A stretch of 64,000 nucleotides of DNA from Halorubrum salinarum (GTDB lineage: Archaea; Halobacteriota; Halobacteria; Halobacteriales; Haloferacaceae): assembly GCF_013267195.1 (NCBI RefSeq), contig NZ_CP053941.1, forward strand, positions 2,666,001-2,730,000, read 5' to 3'. How positions within the stretch are numbered: position 1 is the stretch's first letter; each line of letters begins with the position of its first letter. The position numbers and the translations under genes were made by a program. Of this stretch, positions 24,396 to 37,000 are shown piece after piece. The notes under the pieces were generated by a model, which saw only the letters and a list, made by a program, of their open reading frames with translations, had not been told where the DNA came from and made no database searches.

Positions 24396-25589
24396 ATGGG
24401 ACGCTTCGACGGGCGCACGGTCCGCTACGAGCCGACGAGCGTCAAGGACCTGCTCGTCGAGATGAAGGACACGGCGGAGCTCCTGATCGACCTGTCGTAC
24501 TCGGCGGTGCTCCACGGCAGCCCGACGGTCGCACACGAGGTCGTCGAGCTCGAACACCGGATGGACGTGCTCCAGCTGCGCGCCCGGATGAGCCTGATGC
24601 TCGCGGCGCGGAACCCGAGCGAGGCGGAGACGCTCGCGCCGGTCCTCGGCGTGATCGCCGCCGCCGATAAGGTGGCCGACGCCGCGGGCGACATCGCCAA
24701 GATCGTCACCGAGGAGATCGGCCTCCCCGACGCGATGCGGGGCGCGCTCTCCGCCGGCGTCGAGACGCTCGTCCGCGGGACCGTGGCGGGCGAGTCCGCG
24801 TACGCCGGCCGCACGCTCGACGACATCGACCTCGAATCGCGGACCGGCGTCCGCGTCATCGCCGTCCGGCGCGACAAGGACTGGATCCTCAACCCCGGAC
24901 CGACCACCCGACTGAAGCCGGGGGACGTGACGCTGCTTCGCGGCCCCGAGGCCGGCGTCGCGGACGTCTTCCCCGAGCTGAGCGGCGACCCGTACGAGCC
25001 GGAGCCCGAGGCCGAACCGGGGATCGACGACCTCGAACGCGCCGTCGGCTCGATCGTGTTGATGAAGAACCTCTCGGAGCTCGCGGTCGACCTCGCGTAC
25101 GGCTCCGTCCTCTTCGACAACGAGGAGCTGGCGGAGGAGGTGAGCAACCTCGAGGTCGAGGTCGACGCGCTCCAGTCGCGCTTCGAGGCGTGGACGCTCC
25201 GCGCCGCGGCCGAGGCGGACGACCCGGTGTCGCTGCGCGGGCTCATCCACCTCGGCGTCGCGACCGAGGAGATCTCCGACGCCGCGCTGGCGATCACCGA
25301 GGGGGTCCGCCGCGACCTCGACGTCCACCCGGTCGTGGAGATGGCGGTCCAGGAGTCCGACGAGATCATCACCCGGACCGAGGTCGGCGCGGGGAGCGAC
25401 CTCGACGGGACCGCGGTCGTCGACGGCGTGCCCGCGACGGACATCTCGACGAGCGTCCTCGCGATCCGGCGCCCGGACGACGGCTGGCTGGTCGGTCCCG
25501 ACATCGACACCACCCTCCGGGGCGGCGACGTGATCATCTCGAAGGGGACCCGGACCTCGGCGGAGGAGTTCCATGCCCTCGCGGCGTGA
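24396..25589 (+). CDS. Tandem PhoU-TrkA-C domain protein (potassium channel/transport regulator-like)
   Basis: A 397-residue cytoplasmic protein made of two copies of a PhoU-like helical domain plus a TrkA-C/RCK_C domain. Copy 1: helices at about 13-95 (VKDLLVEMKDTAELLIDLSY) and TrkA-C at about 115-185 (GVRVIAVRRDKDWILNPG, RLKPGDVTLLRG). Copy 2: about 200-290 (VLMKNLSELAVDLAYGSVLF) and 305-395 (VLAIRRPDDGWLVGPD, LRGGDVIISKG). Such proteins sense ligands and often regulate K+ or anion transport. A CCTTTTACTC stretch lies about 25-33 bases before the ATG. No channel gene is adjacent. Its last 17 bases overlap the next gene. Confidence 0.88.
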   Translation: MGRFDGRTVRYEPTSVKDLLVEMKDTAELLIDLSYSAVLHGSPTVAHEVVELEHRMDVLQLRARMSLMLAARNPSEAETLAPVLGVIAAADKVADAAGDIAKIVTEEIGLPDAMRGALSAGVETLVRGTVAGESAYAGRTLDDIDLESRTGVRVIAVRRDKDWILNPGPTTRLKPGDVTLLRGPEAGVADVFPELSGDPYEPEPEAEPGIDDLERAVGSIVLMKNLSELAVDLAYGSVLFDNEELAEEVSNLEVEVDALQSRFEAWTLRAAAEADDPVSLRGLIHLGVATEEISDAALAITEGVRRDLDVHPVVEMAVQESDEIITRTEVGAGSDLDGTAVVDGVPATDISTSVLAIRRPDDGWLVGPDIDTTLRGGDVIISKGTRTSAEEFHALAA

Positions 25590-25953
25590 GGGCGGGGAGC
25601 GAGCGGAGGCGACGCCTTCGGACCCGGCTGCCCTCGCGCGGGCCTACTACGACGCGCTCGACGCGGGCGAGTACGACCGGCTCGCGTCGCTGCTCGATCC
25701 GGACTTCGTCCAGCGGCGCCCCAACCGGACCTTCGAGGGACGCGAGCGCTTCGTCGCGTTCATGCGCGACGAGCGGCCGAACACCGACACGACGCACGCG
25801 GTCGACGGCGTGTACCCGTCCGGCCCCGGCGTGGCCGTCCGCGGGCGACTGCTCGACGCCGACGGCGAGGTCCTGTTCGCGTTCGTCGACGTGTTCGACG
25901 CGGCGGGCGGACGGCTGACCGCGCTGGAGACGTACGCGGCGGCGGACGACTGA
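25573..25953 (+). CDS. NTF2-like / SnoaL-like domain protein
   Basis: A 126-residue protein with the small alpha+beta-cone fold typical of the SnoaL/NTF2-like group: ALARAYYDALDAGEYDRLASLLDPDFVQRRP at the start, FEGRERFVAFMRDERP in the middle, and beta strands GVAVRGRLLDADGEVLFAFVDVFD at the end. Such domains may be enzymes or ligand binders; no catalytic pair can be assigned. It overlaps the end of the PhoU/TrkA-C gene by 17 bases in another frame, so the two are probably translationally coupled. Confidence 0.75.
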   Translation: MPSRREGGERAEATPSDPAALARAYYDALDAGEYDRLASLLDPDFVQRRPNRTFEGRERFVAFMRDERPNTDTTHAVDGVYPSGPGVAVRGRLLDADGEVLFAFVDVFDAAGGRLTALETYAAADD

Positions 25954-25963
25954 GCCCCCCCCC

Positions 25964-27175
25964 TCACCAGGCCGCGCGCAACACGCCGAGGATCCCCGCC
26001 GCGGTCGCGTCGAGGTCGGCCGGCGCGCGCTCCATCGGCGGGTCCTCGGCGACGAACTCGGCGATCGCCGGGAGGTCCGCCTCGTCCGTTTCGGGGAGGT
26101 CTCGGAGCCGGCTCGGCACGTCGAGCGCGTCGCGGACGTCGGCGACCGCCTCGACCACGTCCTCGGCGATCGCGCCGTCGTCGCGCCCGTCGGTCGGGAC
26201 CCCCAGCCCGGCCGCGAGCGCCCGGCGGCTCCCGTCGACCTCGTCGAAGAGGTACGCCAGCGCGTGCGGCGCGACGACCGCGTGGATCGCGCCCTGCTGG
26301 ACGTCGTAGCGCCGGGCGAACCCGTGCCCGAACGCGTGGATCACGCTGATCTTGCGGTCCAGTTGGACGAGCAGCGACCCCACCACCGCGCGGTCCGTCG
26401 CGTCCTCGCCGCCCGGTCGGTCGCCGGCCACGCGGGGCAACGCGTCGGAGAGGAGCCGGAGCCCGTGGACCGCGGCCGCGTCGCTCACTGGGTCGGCGTC
26501 GCGGGCGTACGGCGTCTCGATCCCCTTGTCGAAGCCGTTCATCGCCGACCCGGCCAGCACCGAGGTCGGCGTCGTCTCGAACAGCGCCGGGTCGGCCACG
26601 TCCGCGATCGGCCACGCGCCGCTCCCGCTGACGGTCACCGGCTGGCCGGTCGGCGACTCGTCGGCGGAGAAGATCTCCAGCGACCCGCCCGTGGATACGT
26701 CCGCGCCCGCGAACGTCGTCGGCACGGCGACGAACGGGACCGCCGGACCGCTCTCGGGCGCGAGGTCGCCGAGCGCCTCCGCCCCCGCCTCCGCGTCGTC
26801 GCGGAGGTCGTCGAGGTCGCGGCCGTCGGCGGCGAGCAGCGTCGCCTGCCGCGCGACGTCGAGGCTCGCGCCGCCGCCGACCGCGACGAGGACGTCGGCC
26901 CCGACCTCGGCCCGGGCGTCCAGCAGGTTGTAGGCGGTCTCGACGCGCTTGTCGGGGGTGGTTCCGTCGAAGACGCCGGCGAGCCGGTCGCCGAGCCCGG
27001 CCCGTATCGGGTCCATCAGCGCGTCGTTCGCGCCCGTGTTCGAACCGCAGACGACCAGGGCGTCGTCGAGGCCGCGCTCGGCGAGCCAGCCCCCGAGGTC
27101 GGCGATTCGCCCCCGTCCGTACCGGATCTCGCAGCCGCGGTGAACGTGTTCGAAGGAGTCCGCGATCGGTAACAT
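25964..27175 (-). CDS. Iron-containing alcohol dehydrogenase family protein with altered metal site
   Basis: A 403-residue member of the Fe-ADH/maleylacetate-reductase superfamily with the NAD-binding GGGASLD at residues 100-106 and the PTTFAGADVSTGG segment at 152-164. Aligning the usual metal ligands Asp, His, His, His by motif gives Asn213, Lys217 (AMNGFDKGIETPY), His284 (AFGHGFARRY) and Gln294 (DVQQGAIHAV). Three of four are replaced, so it probably does not bind iron in the usual way. The start ATG is supported by a TTACAAG box about 28-34 bases upstream on the minus strand (27203-27209). It is divergent from gyrB and convergent with the NTF2-like gene. Confidence 0.8.
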   Translation of the reverse strand: MLPIADSFEHVHRGCEIRYGRGRIADLGGWLAERGLDDALVVCGSNTGANDALMDPIRAGLGDRLAGVFDGTTPDKRVETAYNLLDARAEVGADVLVAVGGGASLDVARQATLLAADGRDLDDLRDDAEAGAEALGDLAPESGPAVPFVAVPTTFAGADVSTGGSLEIFSADESPTGQPVTVSGSGAWPIADVADPALFETTPTSVLAGSAMNGFDKGIETPYARDADPVSDAAAVHGLRLLSDALPRVAGDRPGGEDATDRAVVGSLLVQLDRKISVIHAFGHGFARRYDVQQGAIHAVVAPHALAYLFDEVDGSRRALAAGLGVPTDGRDDGAIAEDVVEAVADVRDALDVPSRLRDLPETDEADLPAIAEFVAEDPPMERAPADLDATAAGILGVLRAAW

Positions 27176-27318
27176 TCGGCGATCGGTACGCGGGGACGCG
27201 GCTTGTAACTGTGGGAACGCTACCCACACTCCGGCGCGTCTCCTCGGTCCGTCGGCGGTGCCGATCGCGTCTCCTCGGTTCGTCCGGGGCGTCGCTCACG
27301 CCCGCGCGCGTGCGCCGG

Positions 27319-27327
27319 CTTTATAAG
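27319..27327 (+). promoter_or_regulatory. TATA box of the gyrBA operon
   Basis: CTTTATAAG lies 30-38 bases before the gyrB ATG (27357), which predicts a short leader of about 5-12 bases. It is the clearest TATA box in the region and serves both gyrase genes. Confidence 0.65.
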
Positions 27328-27350
27328 CCGACAGCGATTAGCGGTAGTAA

Positions 27351-31768
<4,418 letters not shown>

Positions 31769-31851
31769 CGGAACGGACACCGACTTCCTCTTCGCGGGTT
31801 CACACCGCTGGGGTGTGCGGGGTTGAAGTCCCGCCCCGACCACCGGCTAGC

Positions 31852-32229
31852 ATGGAACGACGGAGCCTCCTCGCCGCGAGCGCCGGCGCGCTGGCCGCCG
31901 CGGCGGCCGGGTGTCTCGGCGACCCCGAGCCGAGCCGACTCGACCTCACGGTCCGCAACGACGGCGACGCTCCCGTGGACGTGGACGTGGTCGTCGCGGG
32001 CGACGACGGGTCGACCTACGCCGAGGAGTCCGACCGCGTGGAGCCGGGGGTCGCCCGCGCGTTCGAGGTCACCGTGGGCGCGGCGGGCCGACACGAGGCC
32101 GCGGTGACCGGTTCCGACTGGGAGGGGCGTCTCGCGTGGGACGCCGGCACCTGCGCCCTGTACGACGGGGTGATCGCGGTCGACGCCGAGGTCGTCGAGG
32201 TCGCGGGCGAGTGCGCCGAGCCGCGGTAG
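31852..32229 (+). CDS. Small Tat-type lipoprotein, function unknown
   Basis: A 125-residue exported protein. The signal peptide starts MERRSLLAASAGALAAAAAGCL, split here as Arg3-Arg4 twin-arginine, an Ala-rich hydrophobic run, and a lipobox Cys at about residue 22 (AAGCLG). The mature domain is a compact beta-rich domain (LDLTVRNDGDAPVDVDVVV) reminiscent of small beta-sandwich haloarchaeal lipoproteins. The mature part contains two further Cys (GTCALYD and GECAEPR) that could pair. The gene sits between gyrA and the CoA ligase gene; the start chosen matches the Tat motif. Confidence 0.7.
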   Translation: MERRSLLAASAGALAAAAAGCLGDPEPSRLDLTVRNDGDAPVDVDVVVAGDDGSTYAEESDRVEPGVARAFEVTVGAAGRHEAAVTGSDWEGRLAWDAGTCALYDGVIAVDAEVVEVAGECAEPR

Positions 32230-32241
32230 TCCTTCAGGAAA

Positions 32242-32249
32242 GTTACTTA
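32242..32249 (+). promoter_or_regulatory. TATA-like box of the acyl-CoA ligase gene
   Basis: The segment around GTTACTTA lies 28-35 bases before the ATG at 32277 and decides that start over the open frame extending upstream. Confidence 0.45.
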
Positions 32250-32276
32250 CTGTCGCCGCGAAAATCACCGGGCAAG

Positions 32277-34304
32277 ATGGACGAGTACGAGGGGATAGAC
32301 GAGGTCGTACACGAACCGAGCGAGGCGTTCGCCGAGTCGACGAACGTCGCCGCGTTCATGCGGGAGTACGGGATCGACGACTACGAGGCGCTCATCGAAC
32401 GCACCACCTCCGAGGTCCCGGGCGAGCCCGAGTCCGGCGTCGACTGGTTCTGGGACGAGATCGTCGACTACCTCGACATCGACTTCTACGCCGACTACGA
32501 CGCCGTTCGGGACGACGCGGAGGGCCCGCAGTTCTCCGACTGGTACCCCGGCGGGGAGATCAACGTCGCGCACAACGTCGTCGACCGCCACGCCGCGGTC
32601 GACTCCCCGAACCGCAACCGCGTCGCGCTGATCTGGGAGGGCGAGCCGGGCGACGTCCGCGAGGTCACGTTCCACGAGCTCCGCCGGCAGAGCGACCGCG
32701 TCGCGAACTACCTGACGGAGGCCGGGATCGAGACGGGCGACACGGTGGGCCTCTACATGCCGATGGTGCCTGAGGTCGTCTCGATCCTCTACGGGTGCCT
32801 GAAGGTCGGCGCGGTCGCCGTCCCGATCTTCTCCGGCTTCGGCCGCGAGGCGACCGCGACGCGGATCGACGACGCGGAGCCCGCGGTGCTGTTCACCGGC
32901 GACGGGTTCTACCGACGGGGCGACGGGGTCCGGCTGAAGGGGACCGCGGACGACGCGATCGCCGACGCCGGGCAGGTCGAGGGGGTGGTCGTGTACGACA
33001 GGCTGGGGGCGACGCCGGCCGGCGACAGTGACGGCGGAACCGACGCCGATCCCGTCCCGTGGGACGACGACCGCGACCGGACGTGGGACGAGGCGGTCGG
33101 CTCGCAGCCGGCGACCTACGAGACGAAGCACCTCTCGAGCGACCAGGAGTCCATGCTGTTGTACTCCTCGGGGACGACGGGGACGCCCAAGGGGATCGTC
33201 CACACCCACGCGGGCGTCCTCACGCAGTGCGCGAAGGAGATCCACTTCGGCTTCGACCAGAAGCCGGCGGACCGGTTCTTCTGGGTCTCCGACATCGGCT
33301 GGATGATGGGCCCGTGGACGCTGATCGGCAACCACGCGTTCGGCGGGACGGTGGTGATGTACGAGGGCGCGCCCGACCACCCCGAGCCGGACCGCTTCTG
33401 GGAGATGATCGACCGGCATTCGATCACGCAGTTCGGCATCTCGCCGACCGCGATCCGCGCGCTCCGTAAACACGGCGACGAGTGGGTCGAGGGCCACGAC
33501 CTCTCCTCGCTCCGGATCTTGGGCTCCACCGGCGAGCCGTGGGACCCGGAGTCGTGGCGGTGGTTCCACGACGCCGTCGGCGGCGGGGAGTGCCCGATAA
33601 TCAACATCTCCGGCGGCACGGAGATCTGCGGCTGCTTCCTCATGCCGATGCCGAACCAGCCGCTGAAGCCCTGTACGCTCGGCGGCCCGGGGCTCGGGAT
33701 GGACATCGACATCGTCGACGAGACCGGCGAGTCGGTCAGGGAGTCGGGCGATCGCGGCTACCTCGTCGCGCGCGACTCCTGCCCCTCGATGACGAAGTCG
33801 CTGTGGTCGGGCGACGAGCGCTACCTCGAGGAGTACTGGTCGACGTGGCCCGACCTGTGGGACCACGGCGACTTCGCGCAGAAGGACGACGACGGTTTCT
33901 GGTTCCTCCACGGGCGCGCCGACGACGCCCTGAACGTCGCGGGCCGGAAGGTCGGTCCGGCAGAGATAGAGGGCGTCCTCATCGACCACGACGCGGTCAA
34001 CCAGGCGGCTGCGGTCGGCGTGCCCGACGACACCACCGGCACCGCGGTCGTCGCGTACGTCGTGCTCGAACCGGGCGTCGACCCGAGCGACGACCTCCGC
34101 GAGGAGCTCCGCGCGCTGGTCGGCGACGAACACGGCAAGCCGTTCCGGCCGCGCGAGCTGCTGTTCGTCGACGCCTTCCCGAAGACGCAGTCGGGGAAGA
34201 TCATCCGCCGCGCGATCGAGTCGGTGTACGTCGGCGAGGACCCGGGAGACCTCTCCTCGATGGAGAACCCCGAGGCGCTCGACTCGCTCCGCGATCCGGC
34301 CTGA
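32277..34304 (+). CDS. AMP-forming acetyl/propionyl-CoA synthetase-like enzyme
   Basis: A 675-residue ACS-family ligase that activates a short carboxylic acid to its CoA thioester. It has an ACS N-terminal domain (about 1-110), the P-loop YSSGTTGTPKGIVHTHAG, the core ISGGTEICGCF and the C-terminal domain ending in the catalytic-lysine motif TQSGKIIRRAI (Lys641). In bacterial ACS this lysine is regulated by acetylation; whether that applies here is unknown. It resembles haloarchaeal acs paralogues, but exact substrate (acetate, propionate or other) cannot be told from the sequence. The ATG at 32277 is supported by a TATA-like box. Confidence 0.88.
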   Translation: MDEYEGIDEVVHEPSEAFAESTNVAAFMREYGIDDYEALIERTTSEVPGEPESGVDWFWDEIVDYLDIDFYADYDAVRDDAEGPQFSDWYPGGEINVAHNVVDRHAAVDSPNRNRVALIWEGEPGDVREVTFHELRRQSDRVANYLTEAGIETGDTVGLYMPMVPEVVSILYGCLKVGAVAVPIFSGFGREATATRIDDAEPAVLFTGDGFYRRGDGVRLKGTADDAIADAGQVEGVVVYDRLGATPAGDSDGGTDADPVPWDDDRDRTWDEAVGSQPATYETKHLSSDQESMLLYSSGTTGTPKGIVHTHAGVLTQCAKEIHFGFDQKPADRFFWVSDIGWMMGPWTLIGNHAFGGTVVMYEGAPDHPEPDRFWEMIDRHSITQFGISPTAIRALRKHGDEWVEGHDLSSLRILGSTGEPWDPESWRWFHDAVGGGECPIINISGGTEICGCFLMPMPNQPLKPCTLGGPGLGMDIDIVDETGESVRESGDRGYLVARDSCPSMTKSLWSGDERYLEEYWSTWPDLWDHGDFAQKDDDGFWFLHGRADDALNVAGRKVGPAEIEGVLIDHDAVNQAAAVGVPDDTTGTAVVAYVVLEPGVDPSDDLREELRALVGDEHGKPFRPRELLFVDAFPKTQSGKIIRRAIESVYVGEDPGDLSSMENPEALDSLRDPA

Positions 34305-34337
34305 GCGAGGCCCGCGCCGACCCGGGCGTCGCGCCCG

Positions 34338-34808
34338 TCAGGCGCTCGCGTCCGCAACCGCCGCGGCCAGTTCGTCGTAGTCCGGCTCCTGTCCGGCGTT
34401 GTCCGCGAGCCAGCGGTACGTCACGGTCCCGTCCGCGTCGATCACGAACACGGCGCGCTGCGCGACCGTCTCGACGCCGTAGTGCTCGAAGTCCTCGATC
34501 ACGTCGTACGCCTCGATCGCGCGGTGGTCGGGGTCGCCGACCAGCGCGAACGGGAGGTCGTACTGGGCCCGGTACGCGCCGAGCGCGTGCGGGAGGTCGG
34601 TGCTCACGCCGAACAGCGTACAGTCGTCGCGGTCGAACCCGTCGCGGAGCGCCTCCATCTCGTCGGTACAGGTGTTCGAGAAGGCCGCCGGGAAGAAGGC
34701 GAGGACGACCGGCTCGTCGCCGAGGTGGTCGGAGAGTTCGAACGGCGCGATGTCGCCGTCCACGAGCGATCCGGTGAAGTCTGGGGCGTCGTCGCCGACG
34801 TCTGACAT
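34338..34808 (-). CDS. Peroxiredoxin (AhpE/BCP-like)
   Basis: A 156-residue thiol peroxidase reducing H2O2 or organic peroxides. Catalytic motif P40-A-A-F-S44-N-T-C47 (FFPAAFSNTCTDEM); the usual Thr of PxxxTxxC is Ser here, a conservative change seen in some members. A second Cys at residue 63 (DDCTLFG) could be a resolving residue, but its position is unusual. The layout FELSDHLG...VVLAFFP matches one-Cys AhpE-like enzymes. The frame extends 24 codons further upstream, but the ATG of MSDVGDDAPDF is the normal start. No reductant partner gene is adjacent. Confidence 0.9.
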   Translation of the reverse strand: MSDVGDDAPDFTGSLVDGDIAPFELSDHLGDEPVVLAFFPAAFSNTCTDEMEALRDGFDRDDCTLFGVSTDLPHALGAYRAQYDLPFALVGDPDHRAIEAYDVIEDFEHYGVETVAQRAVFVIDADGTVTYRWLADNAGQEPDYDELAAAVADASA

Positions 34809-34966
34809 ACCGGCACCTCGTCGGCCGGGCGTATCACCGTTTCGACGGCGGAACCCGGGCCGGAATCCCGCACTCCCCACCTCCTGCCTGCCTCCAGTCG
34901 GCAGCCCGGGCAGCGCGTTCCGTGCTCGGGGACGGAATCAAGTGCGCCCCCGACGAAGGGCCGCCG

Positions 34967-35884
34967 ATGTCCCGCCCTCCACGCGGCCCCTCCCGTCGAC
35001 AAGTGGCGCTGCTGACCGCAACCGCATCGCTGACCGGCTTGTCAGGTTGTCTCACGGACTATTCGGCGGACGACGGTCGCTCGCGGACGGTGCTGCGACT
35101 CGACGAGGCCTCGCCAGTCGGCGTCTCGAACGAGTTCAGCACCCCGGTCGACGCCGTCGGGCACGCGGGGCGGGCCGCCGTCAGGACCGCGATCGGCGGC
35201 GAGGAAGGCACCGTCGACGGGTACTACGGCCCCGACGTCTCGGCGCCGTACGTCGTCACCGACGACCCCGAGTACTACCGGATCGCGACGGAGACCGTCC
35301 GATCCGTCTCGGCGCCGGGCTACGCGTACACGGTGGCGGTCGACGACCTCGACTCGTTCCTGTTCGGTCCCCCGCAGAGCACGTCGTTCGCGGAGCTGCC
35401 GGCCCACGACCGCGACACCGTCCTCGACGCGCTCGGCGACGCGTCGCTCGTCCACGCGCCACACTACCCGCCGTTCGAGGTCACCTTCGCGTACCCGTCC
35501 GCCGAGCGGCGGGAGCGCTCCCGCTTCGTCCCCGAGAACGACGGTCAGCGGGTCGCGTGGGACGGCGAACTCCTCCGGTTTTCGTTCGAGGAGGAGCGGT
35601 CGGTCGAGGTGCGGACCGTCGCCGTCCGCGCCGACCGCGTCGCCTCGTCGCAGCGCGGCTTCCGCGAGGCCGTCGGCGAGGAGCGCGGCCGTTCGCTCGA
35701 CAACCCGACCGAGGACCAGCGCGCGGTCCTCGACGCGGCGATCGACTCCGAGCACGCGGAGGCCCCGCCGCTCTCCGACCCGTTCGCGGCCGTCGTCGAC
35801 GCCGTCTCGACGGACGACGGCGTCGCCCCGCTCGTCCGCTACGACGGCGACTGGTACTTCGCGCAACTCGCTCGCCCCGATTGA
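34967..35884 (+). CDS. Tat-exported lipoprotein, function unknown
   Basis: A 305-residue protein with a twin-arginine signal (RRQVALLTATASLTG) ending in a lipobox Cys at residue 28 (GLSGCL). The mature part is beta-rich, with several Tyr/Asp-containing loops (VDGYYGPDVSAPYVVTDDPEYY) and no motif I recognise. The terminal YDGDWYFAQLARPD block suggests a compact globular domain. It lies alone between the peroxiredoxin and tatA, on the same strand as tatA with about 150 non-coding bases between them. Likely cell-surface anchored. Confidence 0.7.
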   Translation: MSRPPRGPSRRQVALLTATASLTGLSGCLTDYSADDGRSRTVLRLDEASPVGVSNEFSTPVDAVGHAGRAAVRTAIGGEEGTVDGYYGPDVSAPYVVTDDPEYYRIATETVRSVSAPGYAYTVAVDDLDSFLFGPPQSTSFAELPAHDRDTVLDALGDASLVHAPHYPPFEVTFAYPSAERRERSRFVPENDGQRVAWDGELLRFSFEEERSVEVRTVAVRADRVASSQRGFREAVGEERGRSLDNPTEDQRAVLDAAIDSEHAEAPPLSDPFAAVVDAVSTDDGVAPLVRYDGDWYFAQLARPD

Positions 35885-36004
35885 CTCGGTCCATTCGCGT
35901 GCGGACGACCATTTGCCGGCCGATCGACGCCCGAGCGACGACGCCCTCCGCTCGGCCCGTCGCGCCGGGCGAGGCGCCGTGCGACGACCCGACGAGGCAA
36001 AAAG

Positions 36005-36013
36005 ACTATAATC
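36005..36013 (+). promoter_or_regulatory. TATA-like box of tatA
   Basis: ACTATAATC lies 26-34 bases before the tatA ATG (36039) in an otherwise GC-rich gap. Confidence 0.55.
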
Positions 36014-36038
36014 GACACAGGGCTACAGCGAGACAGAG

Positions 36039-36314
36039 ATGATAAGTGCGATTCCACTGATCGGCGGCATTCCGGCGGGGCCGGAACTCCTCATAATCCT
36101 GCTCGTGCTGGTCCTGCTGTTCGGGGCGAACAAGATCCCGAAGCTCGCTCGGTCGACCGGCCAGGCGATGGGTGAGTTCAAGAAGGGCCGCGAACAGGTC
36201 GAAGAGGAGCTGAAAGACATGCAGGACGGCAAGAGCGCGGACTCGACGCTCGACGACGAGGACGACGACCTCGACGAGCTGGAGACCGAGACCGAAAAGG
36301 AAACGAGCGCGTAA
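36039..36314 (+). CDS. tatA: Twin-arginine translocase subunit TatA
   Basis: A 91-residue pore-forming component of the Tat system, which exports folded proteins. Residues about 14-29 form the short membrane helix (GPELLIILLVLVLLFG), followed by the FG hinge (Phe28-Gly29) and the KIPKLARSTGQAMGEFKKG amphipathic helix. The C-terminal half is very acidic (STLDDEDDDLDELETETEKE), as in haloarchaeal TatA. Haloarchaea rely heavily on Tat, and at least four proteins in this window have Tat-type signals. TatC genes are not in the window, so it stands alone here. Confidence 0.9.
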   Translation: MISAIPLIGGIPAGPELLIILLVLVLLFGANKIPKLARSTGQAMGEFKKGREQVEEELKDMQDGKSADSTLDDEDDDLDELETETEKETSA

Positions 36315-36366
36315 GCCGGCCCCGACGCCGACCGATCCCCGCCGTACCGTTTTCTCCACCCGTTCT

Positions 36367-36439
36367 GGGCGCGTGGCCTAGCGGACAGGGCGAGAGGTTC
36401 CTAACCTCTCGATCGCGGGTTCGAATCCCGTCGCGCCCG
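36367..36439 (+). tRNA. tRNA-Arg (anticodon CCU)
   Basis: A 73-base tRNA without intron: acceptor arms GGGCGCG (36367-36373) and CGCGCCC (36432-36438) with discriminator G36439, a D-arm around GCC...GGGC, an anticodon stem AGAGG/CCTCT with loop TTCCTAA (anticodon CCT), and the T-arm with GGTTCGAATCCC. CCA is not encoded. The 3' end overlaps the stem of the first of three downstream palindromes. Confidence 0.95.
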
Positions 36440-36551
36440 TGACTTCGCTTCGCTCAGTCACGGGCGTGACTGGCTCCACGCTCGCTCACTGCGTTCGCTC
36501 GCGTGGATCCCGCCGTGCCCGCTACCTGCGAACGAAGTGCGCAGTAGCGGG
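36434..36551. repeat. Three consecutive palindromes 3' of tRNA-Arg
   Basis: Hairpin 1: 11-base perfect stem CGCCCGTGACT (36434-36444) with 36456-36466, loop 11 bases; its left arm covers the last bases of the tRNA. Hairpin 2: CCACGC (36476-36481) with GCGTGG (36501-36506). Hairpin 3: CCCGCTAC (36518-36525) with GTAGCGGG (36544-36551), extended imperfectly into the loop. The rest of the gap to 36636 holds no gene that I can support. Confidence 0.8.
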
Positions 36552-36636
36552 CCGTGGATTCGAACCCGATAGCGAGACTCACCTAGTTCGTCTCGCGTGG
36601 ATCCCGCTGTGCCAGCCGGTAACCCATTGCGTACGA

Positions 36637-36975
36637 CTACTCCTCGACCCGTTCGAGGACAATCCGTTCGTCGAACCGCCCCCGTCGCTCGGCCTTCTCC
36701 GCCCGTAGTTCCGCCAGTTCCTCAGGGGTGAGCCCGTTCAGTTCGCGGAGCGCGTGGACCACCTCAAGTACGTCCGCCAGTTCCCGCGGATCGCGGCTCT
36801 CTCGGTACTCCGCGGTCTCCTCGGCCAGCTTCGCGGCGAGCCGGTCCGCGTACTCGTCCTCGCCGGCGACGTGCGTCTGCGCTCGCCCGCCGTCCGCCTC
36901 GATGATCTCCGGAATTTCGTCTCGGACCAGTTTGTCGTATTCCTCGGCCATGTCGACCGATCGGTCCCCGCTCAT
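36637..36975 (-). CDS. MazG-like / phosphoribosyl-ATP pyrophosphohydrolase-like protein
   Basis: A 112-residue small helical NTP pyrophosphohydrolase. It carries the MazG-type metal motif EETAEYRES...ELADVLEVVHAL (EExxE followed by ExxD), preceded by YDKLVRDEIPEIIEADGG, the usual N-terminus of this house-cleaning family. It probably removes non-canonical nucleotides; HisE-like activity is possible but the fold fits the short MazG-like group better. A second start (MAEEYDKL, 36951) is plausible. The ATG at 36975 begins 24 bases from the end of the DUF1405 gene, on the same strand. Confidence 0.8.
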   Translation of the reverse strand: MSGDRSVDMAEEYDKLVRDEIPEIIEADGGRAQTHVAGEDEYADRLAAKLAEETAEYRESRDPRELADVLEVVHALRELNGLTPEELAELRAEKAERRGRFDERIVLERVEE

Positions 36976-37000
36976 TTGACGTTCCGGTCCGGCCCGCCTC

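Noticed and set aside
36440-36636. CRISPR or integrated element 3' of the tRNA
   Set aside because: The palindromes differ from one another and there are no regular spacers, no integrase and no second att copy visible in the window.
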